Assembly (NCBI RefSeq): GCF_026342835.1
Contig: NZ_JAPEMI010000001.1
Location: 62,001 to 126,000, forward strand
DNA length: 64,000 nt
Direction of reading: 5' to 3'
Source: Streptomyces sp. NBC_00154
GTDB taxonomy: Bacteria > Actinomycetota > Actinomycetes > Streptomycetales > Streptomycetaceae
Shown one piece after another: positions 31,520 to 40,275 of the stretch (within the stretch, counting starts at the first letter, position 1; the number at the start of each line of letters is the position of its first letter). The position numbers and the translations under genes were made by a program. The notes under the pieces were generated by a model. It did not search any database and was not told the origin of the DNA. It worked only from the letters and a program-made list of their open reading frames with translations.

Positions 31520-32940
31520 AGGTCACTCGCGTCGCCTACTCAAAGAACCTCAACGACGGAAAGTACAGCCGGCTCGAAGAGCAGGCTCGCCGCCTTGGTG
31601 TGGTTCGTTCGCTGGTGTGGCGGCAGTTCGGCTCGGTGGGCGGCCTCGCGTGGTCGGACAGGCAGATCCGTGATGTATGGATCGTCGACGGCACCGCGCA
31701 GACCTTCGGCGTCCTGGCGAACGCGTGGAAGGAGACCGTGCGGGATGCGGTCGCCGACATCACTGCCAACCGGGAAGCGGCCAAGGTCAAGGTCCGCCAT
31801 GCGATCCACCAGCGCACCAAGGAAGAGGCCGAGCGGAAGCGACTGTTCAAGCTGCTGAAGCGGGACACCTGGGCCGATGACCCATTCCTTGCCCGGCAGA
31901 TGCGCCAGCACCGGAAACGCGGACGCAACCGCACCCACAACCAGATCGTGGTACGCGCTGACCAGTACAAGACCTTCACCCTCACCAAGGACGGAAACGT
32001 CTGGCTCGCCGTGCCCGGCCTGGAACGCCACCAGCTCGTACGTATCCCGCTCAACACCACGGTTGCCCCGACCGGCACGCTGCGACTTGTCCTGCGCAGC
32101 AACCGGGTCGAGGTGCACTACGCCATCGACGCGAAGGACATGAAGTCCTCCAAACGTCCCGTCGGCACCCGCACGATCGGCGTGGACAAGGGATACACCG
32201 AGGTCCTCACCGACTCCGACGGTCGGCACCACGGAACCCGGCTCGGCGACCTGCTGACCTCCGAGTCCGATCACCGGAAGGCCAAGAACGCCCGACGGGC
32301 CAAACTCCGCAGCATCGCGGAGAAGGCCGAACAGCGCGGCGACCTGGCGAAAGCCCGGCGTATCCGTGACAACAACCTCGGCACCCTCAAGCGTGACCGG
32401 CGCTCAGCCGCGTGGCAGTGCCGAGTCCGCGACCTCACCTTCAAGGCCGTGCACGCAGTTGCCGACAACGCGGCCGTCATCGTGGCCGAAGACCTCACCA
32501 AGGCTTTCGCCGGCGTCAAGAGGCTGGGGAAGAACACGAACCGACGCCTCGCCGCGTGGACCAAGGGTGTCACCGCGGAAGCGCTCAATGCCGTGTCGGA
32601 CCGCAGAGGTTCTGCGGTGCGGCTGGTCAACGCTGCCTACACATCACAGGTCGTCCCCTTTACGAACATCCTTGGTGTCCGCAAAGGGGACAGGCTTCAC
32701 TGCACCGAGTGCAGGGCCGTGTGGCAAGCCGACCACGCCGGAGCGGTCAACATCCTGCACAGAGACGGTGATCCCGACATCGCTCTGTTCACCCCGCACA
32801 CGCGGGTGAAACAGCTCTTGCAGGAACGTACCGACCGCCAACGGTCCCGACTGCCGATGGACCAGGACTCCAGCACGTCAGTAAAACTGTGCTCGTGCGG
32901 AGAGCGAAATATCCGAACGCTCAACAACGAGCAATAAGGA
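30910..32940 (+). mobile_element. IS607-family element (serine recombinase and TnpB)
   Basis: A tnpA-tnpB pair in overlapping genes, the IS607 arrangement. The left boundary is placed where host small-gene sequence gives way to the recombinase HTH (about 30910). The right boundary is at about 32940, where STM4012-like sequence begins three bases after the tnpB stop. IS607 makes no defined inverted repeats or target duplications, so the ends are approximate. Confidence 0.8.
31516..32937 (+). CDS. tnpB: TnpB-like nuclease of the IS607 element
   Basis: A 473-aa protein with GTG start 31516 overlapping the tnpA stop. RuvC-type acidic residues are visible: Asp in RTIGVDKGYTEVLTD at about 220, Glu in AVIVAEDLTKAFAG at about 325, and Asp in WQADHAGAVNILHRDGD near 407. 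Only the second half of the zinc finger is present (LHCTECRAVW); the first Cys pair is replaced by AYTSQVVPFTN, so metal binding may be lost or changed. The C-terminus has another Cys pair (CSCGERN). It belongs to a TnpB subtype different from the one at 23088-24302. Confidence 0.88.
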   Translation: MKVTRVAYSKNLNDGKYSRLEEQARRLGVVRSLVWRQFGSVGGLAWSDRQIRDVWIVDGTAQTFGVLANAWKETVRDAVADITANREAAKVKVRHAIHQRTKEEAERKRLFKLLKRDTWADDPFLARQMRQHRKRGRNRTHNQIVVRADQYKTFTLTKDGNVWLAVPGLERHQLVRIPLNTTVAPTGTLRLVLRSNRVEVHYAIDAKDMKSSKRPVGTRTIGVDKGYTEVLTDSDGRHHGTRLGDLLTSESDHRKAKNARRAKLRSIAEKAEQRGDLAKARRIRDNNLGTLKRDRRSAAWQCRVRDLTFKAVHAVADNAAVIVAEDLTKAFAGVKRLGKNTNRRLAAWTKGVTAEALNAVSDRRGSAVRLVNAAYTSQVVPFTNILGVRKGDRLHCTECRAVWQADHAGAVNILHRDGDPDIALFTPHTRVKQLLQERTDRQRSRLPMDQDSSTSVKLCSCGERNIRTLNNEQ

Positions 32941-33611
32941 AGCAGCTCTATCTCTATCCGCTGTACGTACGCCCGCTGACCGGTCTGGGCCGGTTCGGCG
33001 CCGACGTCGAGGCCGCGGCGGACGCGGCGTGGGACGAGCAGCGGCTGCGGCTGCGGCTGTACCGGGCGGGGCGGGCCGGGACCATCTTCTCGCTCACGGC
33101 TACGAGCAGGTGTCGATGCGGATGTTCCGCCGCGCGGACGCCCCGCAGGAGGGCCCGGCCGACTACGCGTGCCAGACGGACGGCATGATCGGCCTGGGCT
33201 GCGGCGCCCGTTCGTACACCACACGGCTGCACTACTCGTTCGACTACGCGGTGGAGATGCGTGAGGTGCGGGCGATCATCGACGGCTACACCGCCACCGA
33301 GGACTTTACGCGCCGAAGTGGGCCGCTACGTCGACGGCGACGAGGCGCGCAGACGCCATCTCCTGCAGTCGCTGCTCCAGGCCCGGGGGCTGCAACCGGC
33401 CGACTACCGCGAGCGGTTCGGCACCTTGCCCGGTGACGACTTCCGCGTCGAGCTGGACCGGTTCGAGGCGCGCGGCTGGCTGGACGGCGCTGCCGACGCG
33501 TCCGGGCTGCTGCGGCTGTCGCCCGAGGGCCTCGCGCACTCCGACGCCCTGGGTCCCGAGCTGTTCTCCCCCGCCGTACGGGCCGCGATGGCCGCGTACG
33601 AACTGAAGTGA
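32941..33611 (+). pseudogene. C-terminal part of an STM4012-family radical-SAM gene, frameshifted
   Basis: Pieces of one protein lie in three frames: LYLYPLYVRPLTGLGRFGAD (32944 onward), then GYEQVSMRMFRRADAPQEGP and DGMIGLGCGARSYTTRLHYS (frame of 33029), then AEVGRYVDGDEARRRHLLQS to the end AMAAYELK (frame of 33261). They match the HemW-like C-terminal half of STM4012-type radical-SAM proteins. The N-terminal half with the CxxxCxxC cluster is missing, replaced by the IS607 region. Two frameshifts (near 33075 and 33310) confirm loss of function. The stop overlaps the next gene. Confidence 0.82.
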
Positions 33612-34537
33612 GCGCACCCATGGACCTGACGATCCTGTACCGCGGTCCACTGGCGTCGTGCGACTACGACTGCCCGTACTGCCCGTTCGCGAAGCGGCGC
33701 GACAGTCCGCAGCAGCTGCGTACGGACCGTGCCGCGCTGGAGCGGTTCACCGCGTGGGCGGCGGCGCCGACCGGCGACCGGATCTCGGTGCTGTTCACGC
33801 CATGGGGCGAGGGGCTGGTCCGCTCCTGGTACCGCCGGGCGCTGGTCGAACTCGCGCAGTTGCCGCACATCGGCCGGGTCGCGATCCAGACCAATCTCAG
33901 CGGCCGCACGCGGTGGCTGGCCGAGGCGGGTGGGGCCGCCCGCGACAAGATCGCGCTGTGGTGCACGTACCACCCGGGGCAGACGCCGTACGACCGCTTC
34001 CTCGCCAAGTGCCGGGAGCTGACCGGCCTCGGTGTCCGGTACAGCGTCGGTGTCGTCGGTCTCGACGAGCACCTCGACGAGGCGCGGCGGCTCCGTGCCG
34101 ACCTGCCCGGCGAGGTCTATCTCTGGGTCAACGCGGCCGAGGGGCGGAGTTACACGGACGAGGAGGCGGACCGCTGGACGGCCCTCGACCCCCTCTTCCC
34201 GTACAGCCGGGATCCGCATCGCTCGGCCGGAATGCCGTGCCGGACCGGCGAGTCGGTCATCTCGGTGGACGGGGACGGGACGGTGCGCCGCTGCCATTTC
34301 GTCCCGGCCGAGCTCGGCAATCTCTACGACGGCAGCTACCGGCGGGCGTTGGGCCCGCGGGCCTGTCCGCTCGCCGTGTGCGACTGCCACATCGGATATG
34401 TGCATCTGGAGACGCTGCCGCTGTACGACGTCTTCGCGGGCGGCGTACTGGAACGCATACCGGCCGGCCCGGCGCCCGAACCGGCGCACCGGGATCAAGC
34501 GTTGCTGCCGTTGTTCCCGGTCGCCGGACGGGCCTGA
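33608..34537 (+). CDS. STM4011-family radical-SAM protein
   Basis: A 309-aa radical-SAM enzyme. The GTG start overlaps the STM4012 remnant stop (GTGA); MDLTILYRGP is a second possible start at 33620. The cluster-binding motif CDYDCPYC (CxxxCxxC) lies at about residues 18-25. A second Cys-rich region near the C-terminus (CHFVPAELGN, ACPLAVCDCHIGYVH) may bind an auxiliary cluster. In intact loci STM4011 works with STM4012 and neighbours in an unknown pathway. Here the partner is broken, so the pathway is probably dead, although this gene is open. Confidence 0.88.
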   Translation: MSAPMDLTILYRGPLASCDYDCPYCPFAKRRDSPQQLRTDRAALERFTAWAAAPTGDRISVLFTPWGEGLVRSWYRRALVELAQLPHIGRVAIQTNLSGRTRWLAEAGGAARDKIALWCTYHPGQTPYDRFLAKCRELTGLGVRYSVGVVGLDEHLDEARRLRADLPGEVYLWVNAAEGRSYTDEEADRWTALDPLFPYSRDPHRSAGMPCRTGESVISVDGDGTVRRCHFVPAELGNLYDGSYRRALGPRACPLAVCDCHIGYVHLETLPLYDVFAGGVLERIPAGPAPEPAHRDQALLPLFPVAGRA

Positions 34538-34595
34538 ACGAACCGGACGGGCCTCGGCGGACAAGCCCGTCCGGCCGAAGAGGACACCGCGCCGA

Positions 34596-35447
34596 TTACA
34601 GCGGCAGCAGGTCGGGCCGCTTCGCCTCGACGTGGTCACCGGAGGACTCACCGCGCAGCCGCCGCCCGATCCACGGCACCAGATATTCGCGCGCCCAGTG
34701 GATGTCGTCGCGCCGCACCTCGAGCGTGCCGCGCTGCGCCTGCGGCGGCCACTCCTGGTCGGGGTCGGCCGGCACGTCGAGGCCGACGACCTGCGCGGCG
34801 CGCAGCGCGACCCGGGTGTGTCCCTCGGGCGACAGATGGAGCCGGTCGTCGTCCCAGGCGCGCCTGTCCTGCACGGACCGCAGCGACCACAGGTCGAGGA
34901 CCGGGCAGTCGTAGCGGTCGGCGATGGACCGCACATGGGCGGTGTAGGTGGCGATCTTGCCGCGCAGATGGCGCAGCACGGGAACGCCGCGGGTGTCGAA
35001 GCCGGTCGTGACCATGACGGTGCCGACCGACCGGGTCAGGTCGGCGACCGCGCGCTCGAAGCGCTCGGCCACGTCGTCGGGGTCGGTGCCGGGCCGGATG
35101 ATGTCGTTGCCGCCCGCGCAGAAGCTCACCAGGTCGGGGGCGAGCTCCTTGGCGCGCGGCACCTGCTCCTCGACTATCTGGTCGAGGAGGCGTCCGCGTA
35201 CGGCGAGATTGGCGTACCGGAAATTCCCGTGAGCCGAACCGGCGGAACCATCGGTGTTCGCTGCATCGAGGTCGGGGAGCTGGTCCGCGAGGAGTACAGC
35301 GAAACGGTCTGCCCAGCCGACGAAGGTTCCGTCCGGGCCGGGGTCACCGACCCCCTCGGTGAAGCTGTCGCCAATCGCTGCGTACGACCCGATGGCGCCA
35401 TGCCGGTTGTTGACGCCACGTTGATTTTTTCTCGAATCGTCTGCCAC
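34596..35447 (-). CDS. SGNH/GDSL-family hydrolase
   Basis: A 283-aa esterase/lipase-fold hydrolase. Block I YAAIGDSFTEGVGDPG holds the nucleophile Ser at about residue 28. Block III LVSFCAGGNDIIRPG holds the Asn/Gly oxyanion residues. The C-terminal DDDRLHLSPEGHTRVALRA provides the Asp-His pair. There is no signal peptide, so the enzyme is cytoplasmic. The substrate is unknown (ester, possibly acetyl or lipid). Confidence 0.9.
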   Translation of the reverse strand: MADDSRKNQRGVNNRHGAIGSYAAIGDSFTEGVGDPGPDGTFVGWADRFAVLLADQLPDLDAANTDGSAGSAHGNFRYANLAVRGRLLDQIVEEQVPRAKELAPDLVSFCAGGNDIIRPGTDPDDVAERFERAVADLTRSVGTVMVTTGFDTRGVPVLRHLRGKIATYTAHVRSIADRYDCPVLDLWSLRSVQDRRAWDDDRLHLSPEGHTRVALRAAQVVGLDVPADPDQEWPPQAQRGTLEVRRDDIHWAREYLVPWIGRRLRGESSGDHVEAKRPDLLPL

Positions 35448-35553
35448 AAGGGCACATCCTGCACTGCCGAATGTGACCTACGCGACCGTAATAAGGGGTT
35501 GACGGGAGGTGAGATAGACCACCCGGTCAGGTTTTGGTAAAGAGGGAATAAGC

Positions 35554-35587
35554 GAAGGGGCGGTGCGCCGCCGCGCACCGCCCCTTC
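35554..35587 (-). terminator. Terminator after the LysM/M23 gene
   Basis: GAAGGGGCGGTGCG (35554-35567) pairs perfectly with CGCACCGCCCCTTC (35574-35587), a 14-bp stem with a 6-nt loop. It lies 36 bp beyond the stop of the minus-strand M23 gene and near the start of the SGNH gene region, consistent with ending the M23 transcript. Confidence 0.85.
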
Positions 35588-35622
35588 ACCGAGCCGTTCG
35601 GATCAGGCCTGATCGGATCAGA

Positions 35623-36480
35623 TCAGACGGAGATTCCGTGCGAAGCCAGGAAGGCGACCGGGTCGATGTCCGAGCCGTACGCGGGGCCGGTGCGGACCTC
35701 GAAGTGGAGGTGCGGGCCGGTGACGTTGCCGGTGGCACCGGAGAGGCCGATCTGCTGGCCGGTGGAGACGGTCTGACCCACCGAGACGGAGAGCGCGGAC
35801 AGGTGGCCGTACTGCGAGTAGTGGCCGTCGGCGTGCTTGACGACGACCTCGTTGCCGTACGCGCCACCCCAGCCGGCGGTGACGACGGTGCCGGAGGTGA
35901 TCACCTTCACGCTGGTGCCGGTGGCGACCGGGAAGTCGATGCCGGTGTGGCTGCCACTGGACCAGTTGGCGCCGGAGGCACGGTAGTTGGTGGTGTGCTT
36001 GCCCGGGACCGGGGAGACGTAGCCGGAGCTGCTGCTCTGGGCGGCCGCAGGGGCGGCGGGCTTGGGCGCCACCGGAGCCTTCGACGGGGCCGGGGCGGCC
36101 TGCGTGGTGCCGGTGGCCGCGGCGGAGCCGCCGAGGGTCAGCTTCATGCCCGGGAGGATCAGGCTCGGGTTGCCACCGATGACCTCGCGGTTGTCCTGGT
36201 ACAGCTTCTCCCAGCCGCCGTCGACCTTGTTGTCGGCGGCGATCTTCGCCAGGTAGTCGCCGGCGACGACGGAGTACGTCCGGGTCTCGGCCTGCTTCTT
36301 CGCGACCGGGGCGGCCGGGGCGGCGGCCGAGTGCGCGGCGGGGGCGGCCTGCACTGCGGCGTGGGCGCCGGTGGCACCGAGCAGCGGGAGGGCGATGACG
36401 GCCCCGCCGGCTCCGGCGGCGGCAAAGCCACGAGCGATGGTGCTGGACTTCGGACGACGGTGCTTACCCGATATGAGCAT
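35623..36480 (-). CDS. Secreted LysM/M23 peptidoglycan hydrolase
   Basis: A 285-aa secreted cell-wall hydrolase. The signal peptide MLISGKHRRPKSSTIARGFA... ends at AHA near residue 42. A LysM domain follows (TYSVVAGDYLAKIAADNKVD... NPSLILPGMKL), then a Pro/Ala linker and a C-terminal M23/LytM domain with zinc ligands in GSHTGIDFPVATGTSV (HxxxD) and GPHLHFEV (HxH). It is expected to cut peptide cross-bridges during growth or resuscitation. Expression is under the c-di-AMP riboswitch directly upstream. Confidence 0.93.
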   Translation of the reverse strand: MLISGKHRRPKSSTIARGFAAAGAGGAVIALPLLGATGAHAAVQAAPAAHSAAAPAAPVAKKQAETRTYSVVAGDYLAKIAADNKVDGGWEKLYQDNREVIGGNPSLILPGMKLTLGGSAAATGTTQAAPAPSKAPVAPKPAAPAAAQSSSSGYVSPVPGKHTTNYRASGANWSSGSHTGIDFPVATGTSVKVITSGTVVTAGWGGAYGNEVVVKHADGHYSQYGHLSALSVSVGQTVSTGQQIGLSGATGNVTGPHLHFEVRTGPAYGSDIDPVAFLASHGISV

Positions 36481-36497
36481 GAAGAATTTCCTCTCCG

Positions 36498-36668
36498 GCG
36501 CCTACGAGGTGAGCTGTCGGGTTCGGGCTGGAGATGCCCGGTCGCACGAAGTGCGACTTAACCCCGAGCCGGCCGGATTTCTCCGGTCGGCGGCTTACCT
36601 GGTTCCCCCGCTCCTGCCACACGATGAGTGGGTACGAATTCCGGTCGGCGGCAGGATTAGGCGGTCCG
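36498..36668 (-). promoter_or_regulatory. Cyclic-di-AMP (ydaO/yuaA) riboswitch
   Basis: On the minus strand the leader reads CGCCTAATCCTGCC ... GGCAGGAGCGGGGGAACC ... CGGGGTTAAGTC ... GGGCATCTCCAGCCCGAACC ... CGACAGCTCACCTCGTAGGC, the set of conserved blocks of the ydaO class in the right order. It ends about 18 nt before the M23 start codon. In Streptomyces this riboswitch is found in front of cell-wall hydrolase genes and turns expression off when c-di-AMP is high. Confidence 0.93.
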
Positions 36669-36935
36669 TCCGGATTGACGGTGACCGTAAACGAGTGAGG
36701 ACGAGCAGAACAAGCCATTGGTTGCGTGCCGGAATCCGCGCCGGGAAATCGGCGCGGAATTCCGGTCACACTCCGTGGATTAAGGATCTTGGCTTTCCGC
36801 GCGGTGTACGGATTACCCGCCCGCCGCGCCACCACACACCGTCACGGATATGATCCCGCTCACGAGACGCCCCTCATCTCCCACATAAGTAGGGCATGTT
36901 CGACTAAATGCCCCAATACGGACATGTCATGAGCA

Positions 36936-39032
36936 TCATCCGCGGCGAAGCCTCAGCACCTTCGCGTCCAGGTCCCCCCGCAGGCCGGTGTGCAGCCCCT
37001 GATGCAGCAGCACGGAACCGTGATGGACGGCCCCGGTGTCCACGCAGGTGTAGCTCGCCGTGGGGTCGAGCCCGCACAGCCGCAGAGCCGGCGGCAGCTC
37101 CCCGTACCTCTGTGCCTCCAGCCACATGAGCACCACGGTCTCGTCACCGTGCGTGTACTGCACGGCGCTGAGCCCGCCGCGCGGCGCACGCAGCCGGTAC
37201 AGCGCCCCGTGCTGCACCACCGAGCGGATCTCCTTGTACAGGTCCACCCAGCCCCGGGCCTCGGCCAGCTCCTCGTCGCTCCACTCGGTGAGGTCTCCGC
37301 CGACCCCGAGCACCCCGGCCATCGCGCTCACGAAGCGGAAGCGCAGCGAGCTGACCCTGCTGTTGAGCTGGACATTCGGGCTGTCGGTGACCCAGGCGGC
37401 CATCACACGAGCCGGATGGATCTGCCCGAAGCCCTCCTGGATGGCGAGCCGGTCCAGCGGGTCGGTGTTGTCGGAGGTCCACACCTGGTCGGTGCGGGCG
37501 AGGATGCCCAGATCGATCCTGCCGCCGCCGCCCGAGCAGGACTCGAAGGCGACACCGGGGTGAGCGGCCCGCAGCCGGTCGATCAGCGCGTACAGCGCAT
37601 CCACATGCTCGATCCAGAGCTTCTGCGCATACTCCTCGCCCGGCCAGCCCGCATCGGTGAAGCACCGGTTGAAGTCCCATTTCACATAGTCGATCGGGGC
37701 GCTGGAGAGCAGTGAGTCGAGCTGTTCCCACAGATAGTTCTGCACATCGGTCCGGGCCAGATTCAGCACCAGCTGATTACGGAACTCCGTGCGGGTGCGC
37801 CCGGGAAAGTGCTGCACCCAGTCCGGGTGCGCGCGGTAGAGGTCGCTGTCGGCGTTCACCATCTCCGGTTCGACCCAGATGCCGAACTGCATGCCGAGTG
37901 TGTGCACTTCGTCGGCGAGCGGCTTCAGCCCGCCGGGGAAGCGCTCGGGGTTCGGGGTCCAGTCGCCGAGTCCCGCCCGGTCGCTGGTGCGCTGCCCGAA
38001 CCACGCGTCGTCCACCACGAACAGTTCGACACCCATTGCTGCGGCGCGCACGGCCAGGGCGCGCTGCTGGTCCTCCGCGATGTCGAAGCCGGTGGCCTCC
38101 CAGGAGTTGTAGAGCACCGGGCGCAGGCTTTCGGCGTCCGGAACGACGTGGGCCAGCTGCCAGGCGTGCCAGGCCCGGCTCGCCCCGCCGAACCCTTCGG
38201 CGCTCCACAGTCCGGCGAACACCGGTGTGGTGTACGTCTCCCCCGGTGCGAGCCGCAGCAGCCCCGAGTCGTCGTGGCCGGCCCCGCCGGTGATCTGTAC
38301 GAGCCCGTCGGGGAGCTGCTGCACGGCGATCCGCCACGAGCCGGACCAGGCGAGCGCGCAGCCGTACACCTCGCCGTGCTCCTCGGTGGCGGCTCCGTCC
38401 GCGTCGAGCGCGACCCAGGGCAGAAACTGGTGCCCGGTGTGACCGCGCCTGCTGGAGAGGACCATCTCGCCGTACGTCAGCTCCGACCGCACGAGCTGCG
38501 TCTCCGCCGCCCACCGCCCGTGCAGATGGCTGAGACGCCAGCCGTCGCGGGCGGGCAGCGCCCAGGCGGCCGCGTCGGCGCGCAACAGCTCCAGCGGCGG
38601 TCCGTCGGGTCCGGCGTGGCTGACGGTGGCCCAGCGCTCGATCACATCGGAGTCGTCCCGCATCCGGTAGTGCAGTGTGAGCGCGAGCTGCTGTACGGAG
38701 TCGGAGAACGCGATGCGCAGTTCGTCGCCCTCCACCGCCGCCTCGGCGTAGGCCCATTCGGTGCCGCGTACCTCGGGGGTGCGTACCGAGAGGGCGGGCC
38801 GGACAAACCGGGGGCCGCCCTCCACCGGGTACTCCTCGCGGCCGTCCAGCTGTGATTCGAAGCCCCGGAAGGGCAGGTCCGGTGCAGCGGCGAGGGCCTC
38901 GGCGACCGCGAGGGTGATCCGCGGCCCCCAGTGCAGATGCAGCAGTTCGTCCCGGTCCGTGAGATGCAGCGCATAACTACCGGTCGCCCCGGTCAGCAGC
39001 CAGGTCCGACCCGTCTCACCAGTCTCGATCAT
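36936..39032 (-). CDS. Alpha-galactosidase, glycoside hydrolase family 36
   Basis: A 698-aa GH36 enzyme, the normal length of the bacterial group. An N-terminal beta-sandwich (to about residue 320) precedes a (beta/alpha)8 barrel. The nucleophile Asp is in IDYVKWDFNRCFTDAG at about 450 and the acid/base Asp in WTSDNTDPLDRLAIQ at about 522. VLYNSWEATGFDIAEDQQ and FGIWVEPEMVNADSDLY are family signatures. There is no signal peptide, so it acts on imported oligosaccharides such as raffinose or melibiose. No transporter adjoins it. Confidence 0.93.
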   Translation of the reverse strand: MIETGETGRTWLLTGATGSYALHLTDRDELLHLHWGPRITLAVAEALAAAPDLPFRGFESQLDGREEYPVEGGPRFVRPALSVRTPEVRGTEWAYAEAAVEGDELRIAFSDSVQQLALTLHYRMRDDSDVIERWATVSHAGPDGPPLELLRADAAAWALPARDGWRLSHLHGRWAAETQLVRSELTYGEMVLSSRRGHTGHQFLPWVALDADGAATEEHGEVYGCALAWSGSWRIAVQQLPDGLVQITGGAGHDDSGLLRLAPGETYTTPVFAGLWSAEGFGGASRAWHAWQLAHVVPDAESLRPVLYNSWEATGFDIAEDQQRALAVRAAAMGVELFVVDDAWFGQRTSDRAGLGDWTPNPERFPGGLKPLADEVHTLGMQFGIWVEPEMVNADSDLYRAHPDWVQHFPGRTRTEFRNQLVLNLARTDVQNYLWEQLDSLLSSAPIDYVKWDFNRCFTDAGWPGEEYAQKLWIEHVDALYALIDRLRAAHPGVAFESCSGGGGRIDLGILARTDQVWTSDNTDPLDRLAIQEGFGQIHPARVMAAWVTDSPNVQLNSRVSSLRFRFVSAMAGVLGVGGDLTEWSDEELAEARGWVDLYKEIRSVVQHGALYRLRAPRGGLSAVQYTHGDETVVLMWLEAQRYGELPPALRLCGLDPTASYTCVDTGAVHHGSVLLHQGLHTGLRGDLDAKVLRLRRG

Positions 39033-39227
39033 GTCATCCCCACATTCACACAGTTCCGCACATCATCAAGCTCCGACGGGTGGCCGGGCAACGCCCGCGC
39101 AAGGGGGAATTCACCAGCGGGCAGGGTGAGAAAGGCCGAGATGATTGTCCGAGCCACCGATGTCGTATCGTCGCGGGAGTGACCTCGCCGGCGAGCCGCG
39201 CCGACGCCAGAGATTCCAGGAGACACC

Positions 39228-40040
39228 GTGACGCAGCAGGTGCCGCAGATCCCGTCGACGGAACCCGAGCTGTCAGGCGTGCGCAACTTCCGCGACGTGG
39301 GCGGGCTGCCCACCGTCGACGGACGCCGGGTGCGGCACGGACGGCTCTTCCGCAGCGGTCACCTCGCGCACGCCACCTCCGAGGACGCGGCGTTCCTCGG
39401 CGGTCTCGGGCTGCACACGATCTTCGACTTCCGGAATGCGGCCGACCACAAGCTCGACGGCCTGGACGTGGAGCTGCCAGGTGTACGGAATGTGAGCATC
39501 CCGCTCTCCGACCCGGCCGACGGCGCCGAGTTCTGGCGGATGGTCCGCAACGGCAACATCGAGCAGCTGCGCGTACTCCTCGCCGACGGCAAGGGAGCGG
39601 CCCGGATGACCGCCTCGTACCGGACGATCGTCAGGGACCGCACCGCCGAGCACAGCCGGGTGCTGCACGCCCTGGCCGAGGACAGCGTCCCCGCGCTGAT
39701 GCACTGCGCGGCGGGCAAGGACCGGGCCGGGATCTCGATCGCGGTGTCGCTGCTCGCCGTAGGGGTCGAGCGCGAGGCCATCGAGGCCGACTACCTCAAG
39801 TCCAACGACCCGCACCGCCGTTACAAGGTGCGCCGCAGCGACACCTCGGAGACCGGGATGTCGCCCGAGGTGATGGAGCTGCTCAGCCCGCTCTTCGACG
39901 CCCGCGCCGAATATCTCGCCCAGGCCTTCACCACCATCGATGAGACCTGGGGCAGCACCGACCGCTATCTCGCCGAGGGGCTGAAACTCACTCCGCAGAC
40001 GCTGGAGCGGCTGCGCGGACGGCTGCTCGACGAGGCGTAG
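39228..40040 (+). CDS. Tyrosine-protein phosphatase (Y_phosphatase3 type)
   Basis: A 270-aa protein with a GTG start (VTQQVPQIPSTEPELSGVRN). NFRDVGGLPTVDGRRVRHGR is the conserved N-terminal signature, and the P-loop LMHCAAGKDRAGISIAV holds the catalytic Cys at about residue 162 in the CxxGKDR pattern of this phosphatase family (MptpB-like, which can also hydrolyse phospholipids). It is cytoplasmic. It is divergent from the alpha-galactosidase; the shared gap is about 195 bp. Confidence 0.92.
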   Translation: MTQQVPQIPSTEPELSGVRNFRDVGGLPTVDGRRVRHGRLFRSGHLAHATSEDAAFLGGLGLHTIFDFRNAADHKLDGLDVELPGVRNVSIPLSDPADGAEFWRMVRNGNIEQLRVLLADGKGAARMTASYRTIVRDRTAEHSRVLHALAEDSVPALMHCAAGKDRAGISIAVSLLAVGVEREAIEADYLKSNDPHRRYKVRRSDTSETGMSPEVMELLSPLFDARAEYLAQAFTTIDETWGSTDRYLAEGLKLTPQTLERLRGRLLDEA

Positions 40041-40068
40041 CCGGACCGCCGGCGGTGGTGGCCGGCGA

Positions 40069-40242
40069 TCAGCCCTTGCCTGCCACCGCGAAGAGCAGGT
40101 AGAGGAAGGCCGCGAAGACGTGCCCGGCGACGAGATAGGCGACCAGCCGGATCACCACGCCGCGCGGAAATTTCCCCTCCTGCGATCCGTCCTTTCTGGA
40201 CCTGGCCGGGGTGAGCGGATCGAAGTTCTCTGAATCGGACAT
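40069..40242 (-). CDS. DUF6126-type small membrane protein
   Basis: A 57-aa protein: a charged N-terminus (MSDSENFDPLTPARSRKDGS) followed by one transmembrane helix (VVIRLVAYLVAGHVFAAFLY). AGAGAGG precedes ATG 40242. It starts 33 bp after the HTH-cupin gene and belongs to its operon. Small proteins of this type are regularly found next to this class of XRE-cupin regulator in Streptomyces; function unknown. Confidence 0.8.
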   Translation of the reverse strand: MSDSENFDPLTPARSRKDGSQEGKFPRGVVIRLVAYLVAGHVFAAFLYLLFAVAGKG

Positions 40243-40275
40243 GACAGTCCTCTCTGGCGACCGGGCGGACCGGTC

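Noticed and set aside
36669..36935. Possible small gene between the riboswitch and the alpha-galactosidase
   Set aside because: Open frames are short, AT-richer than their neighbours and without start signals; the region is more likely the riboswitch-gene promoter and leader.
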